From Desulfofundulus luciae (GTDB lineage: Bacteria > Bacillota > Desulfotomaculia > Desulfotomaculales > Desulfovirgulaceae): DNA of 64,000 bases. The translations under genes and the position numbers were made by a program. The notes beneath the pieces are model-generated. The model was not told the origin of the DNA and made no database searches. It saw only the letters and a program-made list of their open reading frames with translations. Of the stretch, positions 9,324-18,490 are shown in pieces (within the stretch, counting starts at the first letter, position 1; each line of letters opens with the position of its first letter). Location: positions 1-64,000 of the forward strand of contig NZ_JAUSUX010000013.1 in assembly GCF_030813795.1 (NCBI RefSeq), read 5' to 3'.

Positions 9324-9800
9324 ATGTTTGGAGAAACATTACCCCAGGCATTGCTGGCATTACCCGTACAGGACCTGCCTGAAAGTATTGTCATGGCCAT
9401 GGCCGTTTTTGCCCTCCTGGGCCTGCCGCTGGAATGGAAAAAAATCGCAGCGGTAGCCCTTTTACAGACAGTCACCAACCTGGTGCGTTTACTGCCCATT
9501 GCCTTTGGGATGCACACGGTGATTTTGACCATTTCCCTGGCAGCTTACACCAGGCTGGTCACGGGTGCCAGGCTCAGCAGGGTTTTTCTTGCGATCATAA
9601 TTTGTTTTATTGTTATTTTTACCGTAGAACTGATAAGCGTTAAGCCATTAATGGCGATAAGCAACCTTTCATATGAACAGGCAGTTAAAAACCCTCTGTT
9701 AAGAGGCCTTTTCAGCCTTCCCTATGAGGTTGCCTTATTAATGCTGGCCCTGGTGAAAAATTATTTCAACCAGCGGAACGGCAAACAAGCATCCAGGTGA
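9324..9800 (+). CDS. Multi-span membrane protein resembling the sensor half of AgrC, without a kinase domain
   Basis: 158 residues with four or five hydrophobic segments (IVMAMAVFALLGLPL, TVILTISLAAYTRLV, VFLAIIICFIVIFTVELI, VALLMLALVKNYF). The size and topology recall the N-terminal peptide-sensing membrane domain of AgrC/Spo0B-class kinases, but the protein ends where the kinase would start. A GGAGAG site precedes the ATG. It is followed 7 bases later by agrB, so it belongs to the peptide-signalling operon. It might receive or export the cyclic peptide. That role is inferred from position only. Confidence 0.6.
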   Translation: MFGETLPQALLALPVQDLPESIVMAMAVFALLGLPLEWKKIAAVALLQTVTNLVRLLPIAFGMHTVILTISLAAYTRLVTGARLSRVFLAIIICFIVIFTVELISVKPLMAISNLSYEQAVKNPLLRGLFSLPYEVALLMLALVKNYFNQRNGKQASR

Positions 9801-9807
9801 TGCCTAG

Positions 9808-10437
9808 ATGGTTCGTTTTAGTCCCTCCCGGGAATTTGCCGGTTACCTGCGCAAAACCCTGGCGCTAACAGAAGAGCAGGAAGAGATTGCGGCCTATAGT
9901 CTCTTGCTCCTCTTTCAGACCGTCATCTCCATGCTGGGCATATCACTGGTGGCATGGCTGGCAGGATGCCTGCCGGCCGCCCTGGCAACACTTTTTGTAA
10001 GCGCATTCCTGCGCTCTTTTTCCGGCGGCGCCCATTGTACATCGCCCGCACGGTGTACTATTTTAAGTATCCTGACTGTCCCCTTGTTTGGAACGCTGGC
10101 AACCCATCTCACCCCATTCTTTCCACGCCCATTACTGGCCCTGGTAATTCTGGCCGGCGGGGCACTGGCTTTTGCGGTTGTCTGGCGGCTGGCACCGGTG
10201 GATTCCCCGGCCAAGCCCATTACCTCACCACGGGAACGGCAACGTTTCCGTTACCTCTCCGTATCAGCAGTGGCAGGCATTGTCACGCTTCAATCTGTCC
10301 TGCTCGGATTCCATGCTTCTAATATGGCGGCACTAATCCTGGCTGCTGAAATGGGTATGCTGTGGCAGGTATTTTCCCTGACCCGTACCGGCCACCGCTT
10401 TGTAGCCAGGTTAGACAAGCTGTTAAAATTCACCTGA
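9808..10437 (+). CDS. agrB: AgrB-like membrane protease for a cyclic autoinducer peptide
   Basis: 209 residues. Accessory gene regulator protein B family: a membrane cysteine endopeptidase that cleaves the AgrD precursor and forms the thiolactone. The catalytic His and Cys are seen in SFSGGAHCTSPARCTILSI, where the family has a conserved histidine followed about seven residues later by the nucleophilic cysteine. Four to five membrane spans surround this segment. The length (about 200) is normal. It directly precedes the AgrD-like peptide gene. Confidence 0.88.
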   Translation: MVRFSPSREFAGYLRKTLALTEEQEEIAAYSLLLLFQTVISMLGISLVAWLAGCLPAALATLFVSAFLRSFSGGAHCTSPARCTILSILTVPLFGTLATHLTPFFPRPLLALVILAGGALAFAVVWRLAPVDSPAKPITSPRERQRFRYLSVSAVAGIVTLQSVLLGFHASNMAALILAAEMGMLWQVFSLTRTGHRFVARLDKLLKFT

Positions 10438-10458
10438 GTGGGGAGGTGATTCTACCAA

Positions 10459-10590
10459 ATGAAGAGGTTATACTTTGGTGCTTTATCTGCCCTTTTTAGT
10501 GTGTTACTTTTTGTTGCCACCGTGAGTATAAAACCTACGTGCGTATCATGGTTCTACCAACCAGAAGTACCTCGTGCTCTGAAAAAATAG
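10459..10590 (+). CDS. agrD: AgrD-like cyclic lactone autoinducer precursor
   Basis: 43 residues. A short basic N-terminus (MKRLYFG) is followed by an amphipathic/hydrophobic leader (ALSALFSVLLFVATVS), then TCVSWFY with Cys28, and the tail YQPEVPRALKK. The 'C-x(4)-Y-Q-P-x-V-P-x-x-L' pattern is typical of clostridial cyclic lactone autoinducer peptides, in which the acidic/proline tail is recognised by AgrB and the cysteine forms the thiolactone. A GGGAGGTGA site lies upstream. The gene starts 21 bases after agrB and is followed by a perfect terminator. The mature ring is probably within CVSWFY, but its exact ends cannot be read from sequence. Confidence 0.88.
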   Translation: MKRLYFGALSALFSVLLFVATVSIKPTCVSWFYQPEVPRALKK

Positions 10591-10601
10591 CGTTTCCAGC
10601 G

Positions 10602-10634
10602 TTTTAGGAGAGGTTTCCTCTCCTAAAAGCCTTT
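10602..10634 (+). terminator. Terminator after the AgrD-like gene
   Basis: Perfect 12-bp inverted repeat (10602-10613 with 10617-10628), loop TTT, then GCCTTTTAT. It separates the peptide locus from the GGDEF/HD-GYP gene, although read-through or a bidirectional role is possible because the stem is flanked by both A and T runs. Confidence 0.75.
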
Positions 10635-10655
10635 TATACTACGAGAGGTATTTTT

Positions 10656-12311
10656 ATGATCACATGGAAAGAAAAAAGACAAAGAAATATAACGGAGCAT
10701 ATCACTTGTACGCAGATCCTATGTATTCTATTAGCATTACTGGCAATACCAGCTTTATATAATTTTTCACCGTGGGAAACATACATATATTTTTTTAATT
10801 CCTGGTCAATCTTTTTAGTAACAATTACTCTAATTATTATTTTATATTTAATCAATAAAATTGGTTACCAAAAAGTAACGTATCTTCCTCATATAAGCGA
10901 ATTATTAATAATTTGCATTTTACTACCCCTTACTCTTTCTTTGTCTGTAGCCTTTCCGGCAACTAAATCCCTTCTCCTTATACCGGTAATTATCGCCGCT
11001 ACCACCTGGGGTAAAAAGGTTGGGGTGGCAGTGGCCGCCTTTTCCAGCTGCGTGGTGCTTATCAGCGATTTATTCCCCATCCTGCGTTCTTTTTCACCCC
11101 GGGCTTTCCAGATAGATCTGGTCAATGCCGGTGTAATCGTCCTGGCGGGGTGGTTTATCGGCGGGCTTACGGATATCGAAACCGAAACCAGGAACAGCCT
11201 GATCCACCTGGCCAATACCGACGGCCTGACCGGATTGTACAATCACCGGTACTTCCAGGAAGAACTGCGCTGCCGCCTGACAGAAGCCGAAAAAACCGGC
11301 AGGCCTTTAAGCCTGATCATGATGGACATAGACTACTTCAAGTTCTATAACGATGCCTTCGGTCACCAGAAGGGTGATCAAGTCCTGGCCACCATCGGCC
11401 GTATACTGGCCCGGCTGGTAAAGGAGCCTTCTTTTGCGGCCCGTTATGGAGGAGAAGAATTTGTAGTAGTCATGCCCGGGGTGGACCGGGAGGCAGCCCG
11501 GGAACTGGACGAGCAGATCAAGCGGGAGGTGGCCGGTTTTCCCTTCGAAGGTGCCGAAAACCTGCCGGCAGGGAGGATGACCATCTCCTCGGGCATAGCC
11601 TGCTATCCCGGGGACGGTACCACCGCGCGGGAACTGGTCCGGGTGGCGGATGACGCCCTTTACCGGGCCAAATACGGCCGGAAAACCCACCTGTACTTCT
11701 CTGTCGTGGACGAACTGCGCGCCTTTAGCCACTCGGAAAAAGAGCTCTTTAATTCATTAAAAACCCTTCTTACCATTATTAACGCCAGGGACCGTTATAC
11801 CTTCGGACATTCCGAGCGGGTGGCCGGTTACGCCGTAGCCCTGGCGGAGAGGATGGGGCTTCCCCCGAATCATGTCAGCCTGCTCCAGTGCGGTGCGTAC
11901 CTGCACGATATAGGCAAGGTTGAGATACCACCGGAAATACTGAACAAGCCCGGCAAACTTGATCAAAATGAATGGGAGATGATTAAAAACCATCCTGACT
12001 GGGGCGGGAACATTGTCCGCCCCCTTACCCTGCTCTCGGCCATTGTCCCGCTGATCCGTCACCATCACGAAAATTACGACGGTACGGGTTATCCGGACGG
12101 GCTGGCGGGGGAAGAAATCCCCCTTTTTGCCCGTATTTTACGCATTGTCGATAGCTTTGACGCCATGACCACAGACCGCCCCTATAAAGCGGCGAAAACC
12201 CCCCGGGAAGCGTGTATGGTCTTAAAACAAGAAGCCGGGAAAATGTTTGACCCTCACCTGGTGGAGTTGTTCACGGAAATCATCATGAAACAGGAGGCGC
12301 GTAGCAGGTAA
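10656..12311 (+). CDS. Membrane GGDEF and HD-GYP domain protein (cyclic di-GMP turnover)
   Basis: 551 residues. Residues 1-170 hold five or six membrane segments. A GGDEF domain follows (NTDGLTGLYNHRYFQEEL, then YGGEEF as active-site motif). The C-terminus is an HD-GYP phosphodiesterase, with HDIGK for the metal site and HHENYDGTGYP for the GYP signature. It therefore carries the signatures of both synthesis and hydrolysis of cyclic di-GMP. An RxxD-type inhibitory site was not clearly seen. It lies 28 bases after the agr terminator in the same direction and could link peptide sensing to c-di-GMP. The AT-rich first 400 bases differ from the GC-rich remainder. Confidence 0.9.
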   Translation: MITWKEKRQRNITEHITCTQILCILLALLAIPALYNFSPWETYIYFFNSWSIFLVTITLIIILYLINKIGYQKVTYLPHISELLIICILLPLTLSLSVAFPATKSLLLIPVIIAATTWGKKVGVAVAAFSSCVVLISDLFPILRSFSPRAFQIDLVNAGVIVLAGWFIGGLTDIETETRNSLIHLANTDGLTGLYNHRYFQEELRCRLTEAEKTGRPLSLIMMDIDYFKFYNDAFGHQKGDQVLATIGRILARLVKEPSFAARYGGEEFVVVMPGVDREAARELDEQIKREVAGFPFEGAENLPAGRMTISSGIACYPGDGTTARELVRVADDALYRAKYGRKTHLYFSVVDELRAFSHSEKELFNSLKTLLTIINARDRYTFGHSERVAGYAVALAERMGLPPNHVSLLQCGAYLHDIGKVEIPPEILNKPGKLDQNEWEMIKNHPDWGGNIVRPLTLLSAIVPLIRHHHENYDGTGYPDGLAGEEIPLFARILRIVDSFDAMTTDRPYKAAKTPREACMVLKQEAGKMFDPHLVELFTEIIMKQEARSR

Positions 12312-12372
12312 TCACTCGCTCATGAATGTGCTTAAAATGACACCGGCAGCCTGAACTCCTGTAATCCGAAAT

Positions 12373-14091
12373 CTACCCTGCCCGCCAGGCAATGGGCATA
12401 CGCCGGCCCGTACCAAAGGCCCTGGAGGTCACCCGCAGGCCCGGCGCAGCCTGGCGGCGCTTGTACTCGGCCCGGTCCACCTTGCGAATTACTTCCCTGA
12501 CCAGCTCCGGGTCGAAACCACGGGCGGCAATTTCATCAGCCGACTTCTCCTCTTCGATGTATGCCTGCAGGATGGCGTCCAGCACCTCGTAGGGAGGGAG
12601 GGAGTCCTGGTCCACCTGGCCCGGTTTCAACTCCGCCGAAGGGGGCTTAACCAACACGCTGCGGGGAATAATTTCCCGCTCCCGGTTGATATAGCGGGCC
12701 AACTGGTAAACCATCACCTTGGGCACATCGGCCAGCACTGCCAGCCCTCCGGACATGTCGCCGTAGAGGGTGCAGTAGCCTACAGCCATCTCGGACTTGT
12801 TGCCGGTGGTAAGGACAAGGTAGCCCTCCCGGTTGGAAATGAACATGAGGATATTGCCCCGGATGCGGGCCTGGATGTTCTCCTCCGCCAGGTCTCCGTA
12901 CGGGTCGCCACCCCGATTCATGGCTTCCAGAAAAGCACTGAACATTCCTTCGATAGGCACTTCCCGGAAGGCAATGCCCAGGTTTTCCGCCAGTTTCCGG
13001 GCATCGGAACGGCTGCCGGGAGAGGAGTAGCGGGAGGGCATGGAAACCCCCAGCACGTTCTCCGGCCCCAGAGCCGCGGCAGCCAGGGCGGCAGTGACGG
13101 AGGAATCAATGCCTCCGCTCAGGCCGATGACGGCCTTTCTGAAACCGGTCTTCCGCATATAGTCGGCGATTCCCAGCACGAGCGCCCGGTAAACGTAGCC
13201 GGTGTCTTCCCCGGGCAGGCGTCCGGGGGAAACTTCCAGACAGGGGTAAAGCTGCGGCGCGGCATCCACCGGTTCCCCGGTAGGGCAGCGGAGCCTCCCC
13301 ATCGTCCTCACCAGCACCCCCATGGCGCCTGTTCTTGCTACTTCCAGCAGGACCACGTCCTCCTCAAAACTGGCCGCGAGGCAGGCCACCTGGCCGGAGG
13401 GGTTCACGGCCAGGCTGGAACCGTCAAAGATTAGTTCATCGTTGCCCCCCACCTGGTTGGCATAAATAAGGGGGCGGCCGTATTTTCTGGCAATGCTCCG
13501 GATCATGTCCACCCGCAGGCCGATCTTGCCGTAATGATATGGGGAGGCCGACAGGTTTATGATCAGGTCCGCCCCTTTGTCCACCAGCTCTTCCACGGGG
13601 TCTATTTCATAAAGCCGGCGGTTCCAGTAGTCCTTGTCATTCCAGATGTCTTCGCAGATGGTCAGGCCAAGGTTAAAATCCCCCAGCCGCACCGGAGCCC
13701 TTTCCCGGGCAGGCCTGAAATACCGGCTTTCGTCAAAGACGTCGTAGTTGGGAAGCAGACTCTTGTCCTGCCGGAAGAATAAACTTCCTCCTGCATAGAG
13801 CAGCGCGGCATTGTAAAGAAAGTCCCCTTCTCCCTTGACCGGGGCGCCCACCAAAAGGGCCGGTCCCCGGCTCAAAGGGGCCACCTCTTCCTGCAGGGCA
13901 TCTTTTACCCGGTGCAGGAAGCCTTCCCGGCAAAGCAGATCCCGGGGTGGGTAACCCGTTACCGCCAGTTCCGGAAAGATCACTAAATCCGCGCCGGCCT
14001 GCCGGGCCGCCTCTACGACCCTCCTCATTTTACCCACGTTGCCGCCGACGTCCCCAATGGTGGGATTCAATTGGGCTAGAGCTATGCGCAT
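12373..14091 (-). CDS. nadE: Glutamine-dependent NAD+ synthetase
   Basis: 572 residues from the preferred ATG at 14091 (MRIALAQLNPTIGDVGGN). The N-terminal nitrilase-type glutaminase domain has the catalytic Glu (FPELAVTGY), Lys and Cys (LTICEDIW). The C-terminal ATP-pyrophosphatase domain has the P-loop LSGGIDSSVTAALA and GNKSEMAVGYCTLYGDMSGG. It converts deamido-NAD to NAD using glutamine-derived ammonia. The open frame extends much further upstream, but that part overlaps the divergent Uma2 gene and is not family-like. An alternative ATG at 14118 also has a GGAGGG site. Confidence 0.93.
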   Translation of the reverse strand: MRIALAQLNPTIGDVGGNVGKMRRVVEAARQAGADLVIFPELAVTGYPPRDLLCREGFLHRVKDALQEEVAPLSRGPALLVGAPVKGEGDFLYNAALLYAGGSLFFRQDKSLLPNYDVFDESRYFRPARERAPVRLGDFNLGLTICEDIWNDKDYWNRRLYEIDPVEELVDKGADLIINLSASPYHYGKIGLRVDMIRSIARKYGRPLIYANQVGGNDELIFDGSSLAVNPSGQVACLAASFEEDVVLLEVARTGAMGVLVRTMGRLRCPTGEPVDAAPQLYPCLEVSPGRLPGEDTGYVYRALVLGIADYMRKTGFRKAVIGLSGGIDSSVTAALAAAALGPENVLGVSMPSRYSSPGSRSDARKLAENLGIAFREVPIEGMFSAFLEAMNRGGDPYGDLAEENIQARIRGNILMFISNREGYLVLTTGNKSEMAVGYCTLYGDMSGGLAVLADVPKVMVYQLARYINREREIIPRSVLVKPPSAELKPGQVDQDSLPPYEVLDAILQAYIEEEKSADEIAARGFDPELVREVIRKVDRAEYKRRQAAPGLRVTSRAFGTGRRMPIAWRAG

Positions 14092-14350
14092 GTACTGGAA
14101 CCCTCTTTCTGTGGCCATAATAAAACCCCGCCCTCCGCTCAAAAAGCGTATGGCCGGGGCCTCATTGCCCTGATAGTTTCTCTGCCCGTATTTTAACAAA
14201 AACAAAAATGACTTGCAAGGCCGGGTGGGTACTATGCAAAAGCAGGAAACTACAGTTATAATAGAAGCACAGGAGGTTCGCAGCAGCAGCCGGATAAACA
14301 TACCCAACGGACAGGATATGCATCCTGTAAATACCTTTCGGGAGGTTATT

Positions 14351-14929
14351 ATGTTAATGAACTCGACCTCCATTGAGATCCCCCAAAAAGAGTTATACAC
14401 CTATGAAGATTACGCCAGGCTGCCTGAAGGCGCACCCTACCAGCTGATCGGAGGGAAGCTGGTTATGACACCTTCTCCATCTACATTTCACCAACTCGTC
14501 CTGGTCCGCCTGTTAGGCCATCTCCTGAATTACCAGGCAAAAGAAAACAGGGGCACCATTCTGGTTTCTCCCGTGGATGTTTATTTTAATCACGAGGAAA
14601 CCTTCCAGCCGGATATCATCTTTATATCCAGAGAAAGAACCCATATTATCGAACACAATAAAATTAACGGCGCCCCCGACCTGGTAGTGGAAATTCTCTC
14701 CCCCTCCACCGCCTATTATGACCTGCGGAAAAAATACAGGGTTTACGAAAGATACGGGGTAAAGGAATACTGGATCGTGGACCCGGAAGATGAAACGGTG
14801 GAAATATACCTGAACAAGGATGGCCGGTTCATACTGCACCAGCAAGTGAGGCGCCAGGGGGTGGTGACCTCCGCTCTTCTCGACGGACTTAAAATAGAGG
14901 TAGCAGAGCTACTTGTACAAATGCCTTAA
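14351..14929 (+). CDS. Uma2-family (DUF820) putative restriction-like nuclease
   Basis: 192 residues with the PD-(D/E)xK-like core of the Uma2 family: TYEDYARLPEGAPYQLIGGKL at the N-terminus, FQPDIIFIS, PDLVVEILSPST and then KKYRVYERYGVKEYWIVDPE. The start has GGAGG 5 bases before the ATG at 14351 (a second ATG lies at 14357). Family members are widespread, often in many copies, and their physiological role is unknown. Divergent from nadE. Confidence 0.85.
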   Translation: MLMNSTSIEIPQKELYTYEDYARLPEGAPYQLIGGKLVMTPSPSTFHQLVLVRLLGHLLNYQAKENRGTILVSPVDVYFNHEETFQPDIIFISRERTHIIEHNKINGAPDLVVEILSPSTAYYDLRKKYRVYERYGVKEYWIVDPEDETVEIYLNKDGRFILHQQVRRQGVVTSALLDGLKIEVAELLVQMP

Positions 14930-15011
14930 TATTAACCCGCTCCAAAAGTCTCATCCCTGCAAGACATTCCCCCCCCCTCATGGGGGTTCATTTAATTTCC
15001 GTGCCGGCATC

Positions 15012-16496
15012 TTACCGATTGTTCAAGGTGATATCCGCAGCCAGCACCCCTGTAACCCGGCCTGCCTCATCCCGTATGGGCAAAGACAGGGTCCGGCAGG
15101 GCTGCCGGGTGATGGCCGAAATATAAACCGGAGAAAAGTATTCCTCCCCCGCCATGGCCTTTTGCCACCAGGGGCGGATTCGCGCGTTGGCCAGGGCGGC
15201 CGGCGGCTGGGAGAAAATAAAGGTGCCGTCGCCGCGGTTGGAATAAACCGCTTCAATGCCGGCCTGCCGGGCCAGCCAGTCCGGCAGGAGGGCGCCGTGA
15301 GCCGCCGGGTCCAGGGTCTGTATCTCCGGGCGGGCGGCCAGTTCCCGCAAAGCTTCCATCACCTGTTCCATGTGCATTTTTTCCGATTCATTCAGCTTAC
15401 CAGCCTCTTCTTCCGGGTCGCCGGCAGCCGCGTTTTTCTCCACCAGTGCGGCCACCCCGGCCAGCAGCTCGCCCACGCTCTGAATGCTGGCAAAGCTGTT
15501 TTCCAGCACCTCCACCGCCGCACCCATTTGCTGCAGGTAACTATCGATTTCCTGGTAAGCTTCCCCGACCCGCCGGCTCATACCGGCCACACCACGCTCA
15601 ATGTCGGCAATGCTCTCCCTGATGTGCCCGGCTTCCTCCACACCGGCCGCAATCCCCTCTTCTCCGGCCCTAATCTGGAGCGCCACCTGGACCACCTTTT
15701 CTTTAATCCCTTCCAGGATGGCACCGGTCCTTTCCACGGCCTGCTGGGTACGGTCGGATAGCTTTTTCACCTCTCCGGCCACAATGGTAAAACCCCGGCC
15801 GTGCTCGCCGGCCCGGGCCGCTTCTATGGCAGCGTTCAGGGAAAGGAGCCGGGTGTGCTGGGATATCTGCCCGATGCTGGCCACAATTTCGTCCACCTGG
15901 TTCACGGCCTGGCTCAACGTGCCGATCTCGCCGGCCACCCGGGAGGAATCGGAACGGATGCGGTTGACGGCCTCCAGCACCCTTTGGAGCACTTCCCGGC
16001 ACTTTTCCACCAGCCGCCGGTTTGCCTCCGCCTCCCGGCCCAGTTCCTGACCGAGTCCGGAGATGGCCCTGGCGGCCTCCTGCAGTTTTTGAAAGGTTGC
16101 CACGGCCTGCCGGGCGTTCCGGCTGACCAGGGACATCTGTTCCACCGCGGCGGAAACCTGTTCCGCCGTCACCCGGTAATCCCTGGACAGGATGCGTGCC
16201 CTGTCCACCTGCTCCTTTATCTCCTGCCATAAATCATGTACAGCCGGAAGATCCACTTCCGCCTCTTTACCCGCCCGACGGCTTTTGATCCCGGCCGCTA
16301 GTTTGCCTAATAACCTCCTGTTTTCCCGCCTGCAATAAGAAGTAACCACTACCGTAGCCACCAGTGCCCCCAGAAATGCGCCGGCCGGTACGGCCACCGG
16401 AAGCGGCCACCACCAGCCCGGAATGATGCCGGCCAACCCGCCAAAGATAACCGGAAGGACAAAGCGCGTCACCGCCGATCCCGTCTTCCTCTCCAT
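15012..16496 (-). CDS. Methyl-accepting chemotaxis-type protein with C-terminal sensor domain
   Basis: 494 residues. Two hydrophobic segments near residues 11-50 anchor the protein. A helical region leads to the conserved MCP hairpin ([20 protein letters not shown], followed by [12 protein letters not shown]). Unusually, the presumed ligand-binding part lies at the C-terminus (about residues 385-494), with [23 protein letters not shown] and [17 protein letters not shown], which resemble a PDC/Cache sensor. With both membrane segments at the start and no periplasmic loop, this sensor would be cytoplasmic. It may affect chemotaxis or a kinase. No che genes lie nearby. Confidence 0.83.
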   Translation of the reverse strand: MERKTGSAVTRFVLPVIFGGLAGIIPGWWWPLPVAVPAGAFLGALVATVVVTSYCRRENRRLLGKLAAGIKSRRAGKEAEVDLPAVHDLWQEIKEQVDRARILSRDYRVTAEQVSAAVEQMSLVSRNARQAVATFQKLQEAARAISGLGQELGREAEANRRLVEKCREVLQRVLEAVNRIRSDSSRVAGEIGTLSQAVNQVDEIVASIGQISQHTRLLSLNAAIEAARAGEHGRGFTIVAGEVKKLSDRTQQAVERTGAILEGIKEKVVQVALQIRAGEEGIAAGVEEAGHIRESIADIERGVAGMSRRVGEAYQEIDSYLQQMGAAVEVLENSFASIQSVGELLAGVAALVEKNAAAGDPEEEAGKLNESEKMHMEQVMEALRELAARPEIQTLDPAAHGALLPDWLARQAGIEAVYSNRGDGTFIFSQPPAALANARIRPWWQKAMAGEEYFSPVYISAITRQPCRTLSLPIRDEAGRVTGVLAADITLNNR

Positions 16497-16625
16497 TCCC
16501 TCCTGCCCCTTTCTCTGATCATAAAAAATCTTTCTTCGTTGAAAGAAGCGGGAAAGAGCGCCTTTGCCCTTCTCCGACTATTTTAGCACCACGGCGAAGG
16601 GAAATCTACCACCCGGATACTGTTT

Positions 16626-17468
16626 TCAAGCGTAACATCCCTGTTTTTCCCCGTATTCCGGGGAGGGCCGCCCGGCGGCCCGGGCCACGAAGCGGCCCAG
16701 AAGAGGGAGATAACGGGTGTTCAGTCCCGGGTCCAGACCGTAAAGTCCGGCAAGTACCCGGTATAGTTCCTCCAGGGAAGTGTTCCCCGCCCTTTCCCCC
16801 ATCCCGCCGACGGTAACATCCACCCACTCCACGCCCGCCTTCACCGCCGCCAGGGCGTTGGCCGTGGCCAGGCCGAAGTCGTTGTGGCCGTGGAATTCCA
16901 GCTCCAGATCCACCCGCTCCTTCAGCCAGACGAGGCGTTCAAAGGTGGTGAAGGGGTCCAGGATACCCACGGTGTCGCAGTACCGCAGCCGCTCAGCGCC
17001 CAGCTCCCGGGCCAGGAAGGCAAATTCCAGTACGAATTCCGGATCTGCCCGGGAGGCGTCCTCCGCTCCCACCGTTACCGGCAGCCCGTACTCTGCGGCG
17101 TAAAGGCAGGCCTGCTTTAAACGCTGCAGCACCCACTGCCTGTTCTGCCCCAGCTTATATTTAATTTGAATGTCTGAAACGGGCGCGGAAATATGCACGT
17201 GCCGCGCCCCGCAGGCCAGGGAGGCACGAATATCCGCCGGCACCATCCTGTTCCAGGTGCTCACCCGGCTCCTTAAACCCAGCCGGACAATGGCCGCAAT
17301 GGCCTGCTGCTCCACTTCCCCCATGGCCGGCGTACCGGCCTCGATCTGGGCTACCCCCAGGCGGTCCAGCATCCTGGCGATGGTCACCTTTTCCTGCAGG
17401 TTAAAAGCCACCCCCGGTGCCTGCTCCCCGTCCCTCAGGGTCGTATCCACAAACCGGACTCCCACCAT
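16626..17468 (-). CDS. nifV: Short homocitrate-synthase-like protein (NifV)
   Basis: 280 residues from the ATG at 17468, which has a GGAGGTGA site. It condenses acetyl-CoA and 2-oxoglutarate to homocitrate, the organic part of FeMo-co, if it acts as full NifV. The TIM-barrel motifs are present: FVDTTLRDGEQAPGV at the N-terminus, and LEFHGHNDFGLATANALAA with the HxH metal site, then GGMGERAGNTSLEEL. The protein ends shortly after the barrel, about 100 residues short of typical NifV (about 380), so the C-terminal LeuA-like region is absent. Clostridium pasteurianum has a split NifV. No partner is seen here. It follows nifB with a 68-base gap and is last in the nif cluster. Confidence 0.82.
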   Translation of the reverse strand: MVGVRFVDTTLRDGEQAPGVAFNLQEKVTIARMLDRLGVAQIEAGTPAMGEVEQQAIAAIVRLGLRSRVSTWNRMVPADIRASLACGARHVHISAPVSDIQIKYKLGQNRQWVLQRLKQACLYAAEYGLPVTVGAEDASRADPEFVLEFAFLARELGAERLRYCDTVGILDPFTTFERLVWLKERVDLELEFHGHNDFGLATANALAAVKAGVEWVDVTVGGMGERAGNTSLEELYRVLAGLYGLDPGLNTRYLPLLGRFVARAAGRPSPEYGEKQGCYA

Positions 17469-17536
17469 AGTCACCTCCAATCGAGGAGTGGAAAGGCGGC
17501 AGGGCGAACTTACCCTGCCGCGGGGGACCAGGAACT

Positions 17537-18352
17537 TCACGTCAACAGTCCTGCTGCATCTGCCCGGCAGCGCCGGCAGTGGGTCATCTGCTCAATAATG
17601 GGAGACAGCTTTTGACGCAACAGGTTGACCCGCTCCGGCGGCGGTGGAAGCAAGCCGGCAAACTTCCCCTGGGGGATCAGGGGGATAATGTTCATGACAT
17701 GCGCCCCGGCCGCCTTCACCGCCCGGGCCACCTCTTCCAGGTGATCGTCATTGACTCCGGGAATAAGCACGCTGTTTACTTTAACGACCATGCCCAGTTC
17801 CCGGGCCAGGCGGATGCCCGCATGCTGGGCCCGCCACAGCAGTCCCGCCCCGGCAGTCCCCTTATATACCTGCCCCCGGTAAGATACGTAATCGTAAATC
17901 CGGCTGCCTACCGCCGGTGAAACAGCGTTCACCGTCACCGTCACCGCCCGCACCCCCGCTTCCCGCAGCGCCGGCAGCTTTTCAGCCAGCAGCAGGCCGT
18001 TGGTGCTGATACATTTTATCAGCTCCGGAAAACGGTGATGCACCAGTTGCAGGGTATGCATGGTGGCCTTGTTGGCCAGGGGCTCCCCGGGACCCGCAAC
18101 GCCCACCACCCGGATGCGCCCGTCCCTTTCCACTACCCGCTTTACGTGCTGCAGGGCTTCCCCCGGGGTCATCAGGCGGCTGGTCACGCCAGGGCGGTTT
18201 TCATTGGCGCAGTCGTAGAGCCGGGTACAATAACGACACTTTATGTTACAGTCCGGCGCCACCGGCAGGTGTACGCGCCCGAACCACCTGGCAGCGGCTT
18301 TATTATAGCAGGGATGTTCCCTGGTTATCTCCTCACAGGCTGGATCTCTCAT
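17537..18352 (-). CDS. nifB: FeMo-cofactor biosynthesis radical SAM protein NifB (short form)
   Basis: 271 residues. It makes NifB-co, the 8Fe core of the nitrogenase cofactor. The radical SAM cluster motif CNIKCRYC (CxxxCxxC) is near residue 35, preceded by the NifB-typical HPCYNKAAA segment, and VAGPGEPLAN follows. The C-terminal HCRRCRADAAG is the conserved NifB cysteine patch. It lacks the C-terminal NifX-like domain present in many proteobacterial NifB proteins, as is usual in methanogens and many Firmicutes. Start ATG with GGGGG site. Confidence 0.93.
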   Translation of the reverse strand: MRDPACEEITREHPCYNKAAARWFGRVHLPVAPDCNIKCRYCTRLYDCANENRPGVTSRLMTPGEALQHVKRVVERDGRIRVVGVAGPGEPLANKATMHTLQLVHHRFPELIKCISTNGLLLAEKLPALREAGVRAVTVTVNAVSPAVGSRIYDYVSYRGQVYKGTAGAGLLWRAQHAGIRLARELGMVVKVNSVLIPGVNDDHLEEVARAVKAAGAHVMNIIPLIPQGKFAGLLPPPPERVNLLRQKLSPIIEQMTHCRRCRADAAGLLT

Positions 18353-18389
18353 TCTCGTTTATCCCCCTCTCCATATACCGCACGTGTCT

Positions 18390-18490
18390 GGCCACCGTAA
18401 ATATTCGGTGAACCTGGTTGGATGCGGCGCTGTCACGCGCCGACAGCACCGCATCCTCGTCATAACGGTTTTACTGAATATTTACTGGCC
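18390..18490. repeat. Dispersed inverted-repeat element, copy 1
   Basis: About 100 bases between nifE and nifB with imperfect inverted ends (GTAAATATTC near 18397 and GAATATTTAC near 18476). The core is a strong hairpin made of GGATGCGGCGCTGTC and GACAGCACCGCATCC. The last codons of nifE lie inside the element. A related element is at 49949-50150, sharing the ends, GGATGCGGC and the CGTCATNACGGTTTT segment. Confidence 0.65.

Noticed and set aside
14092-14400. Upstream extension of nadE
   Set aside because: It overlaps the divergent Uma2 gene start and encodes a non-conserved sequence before the clear MRIALAQLNP start.
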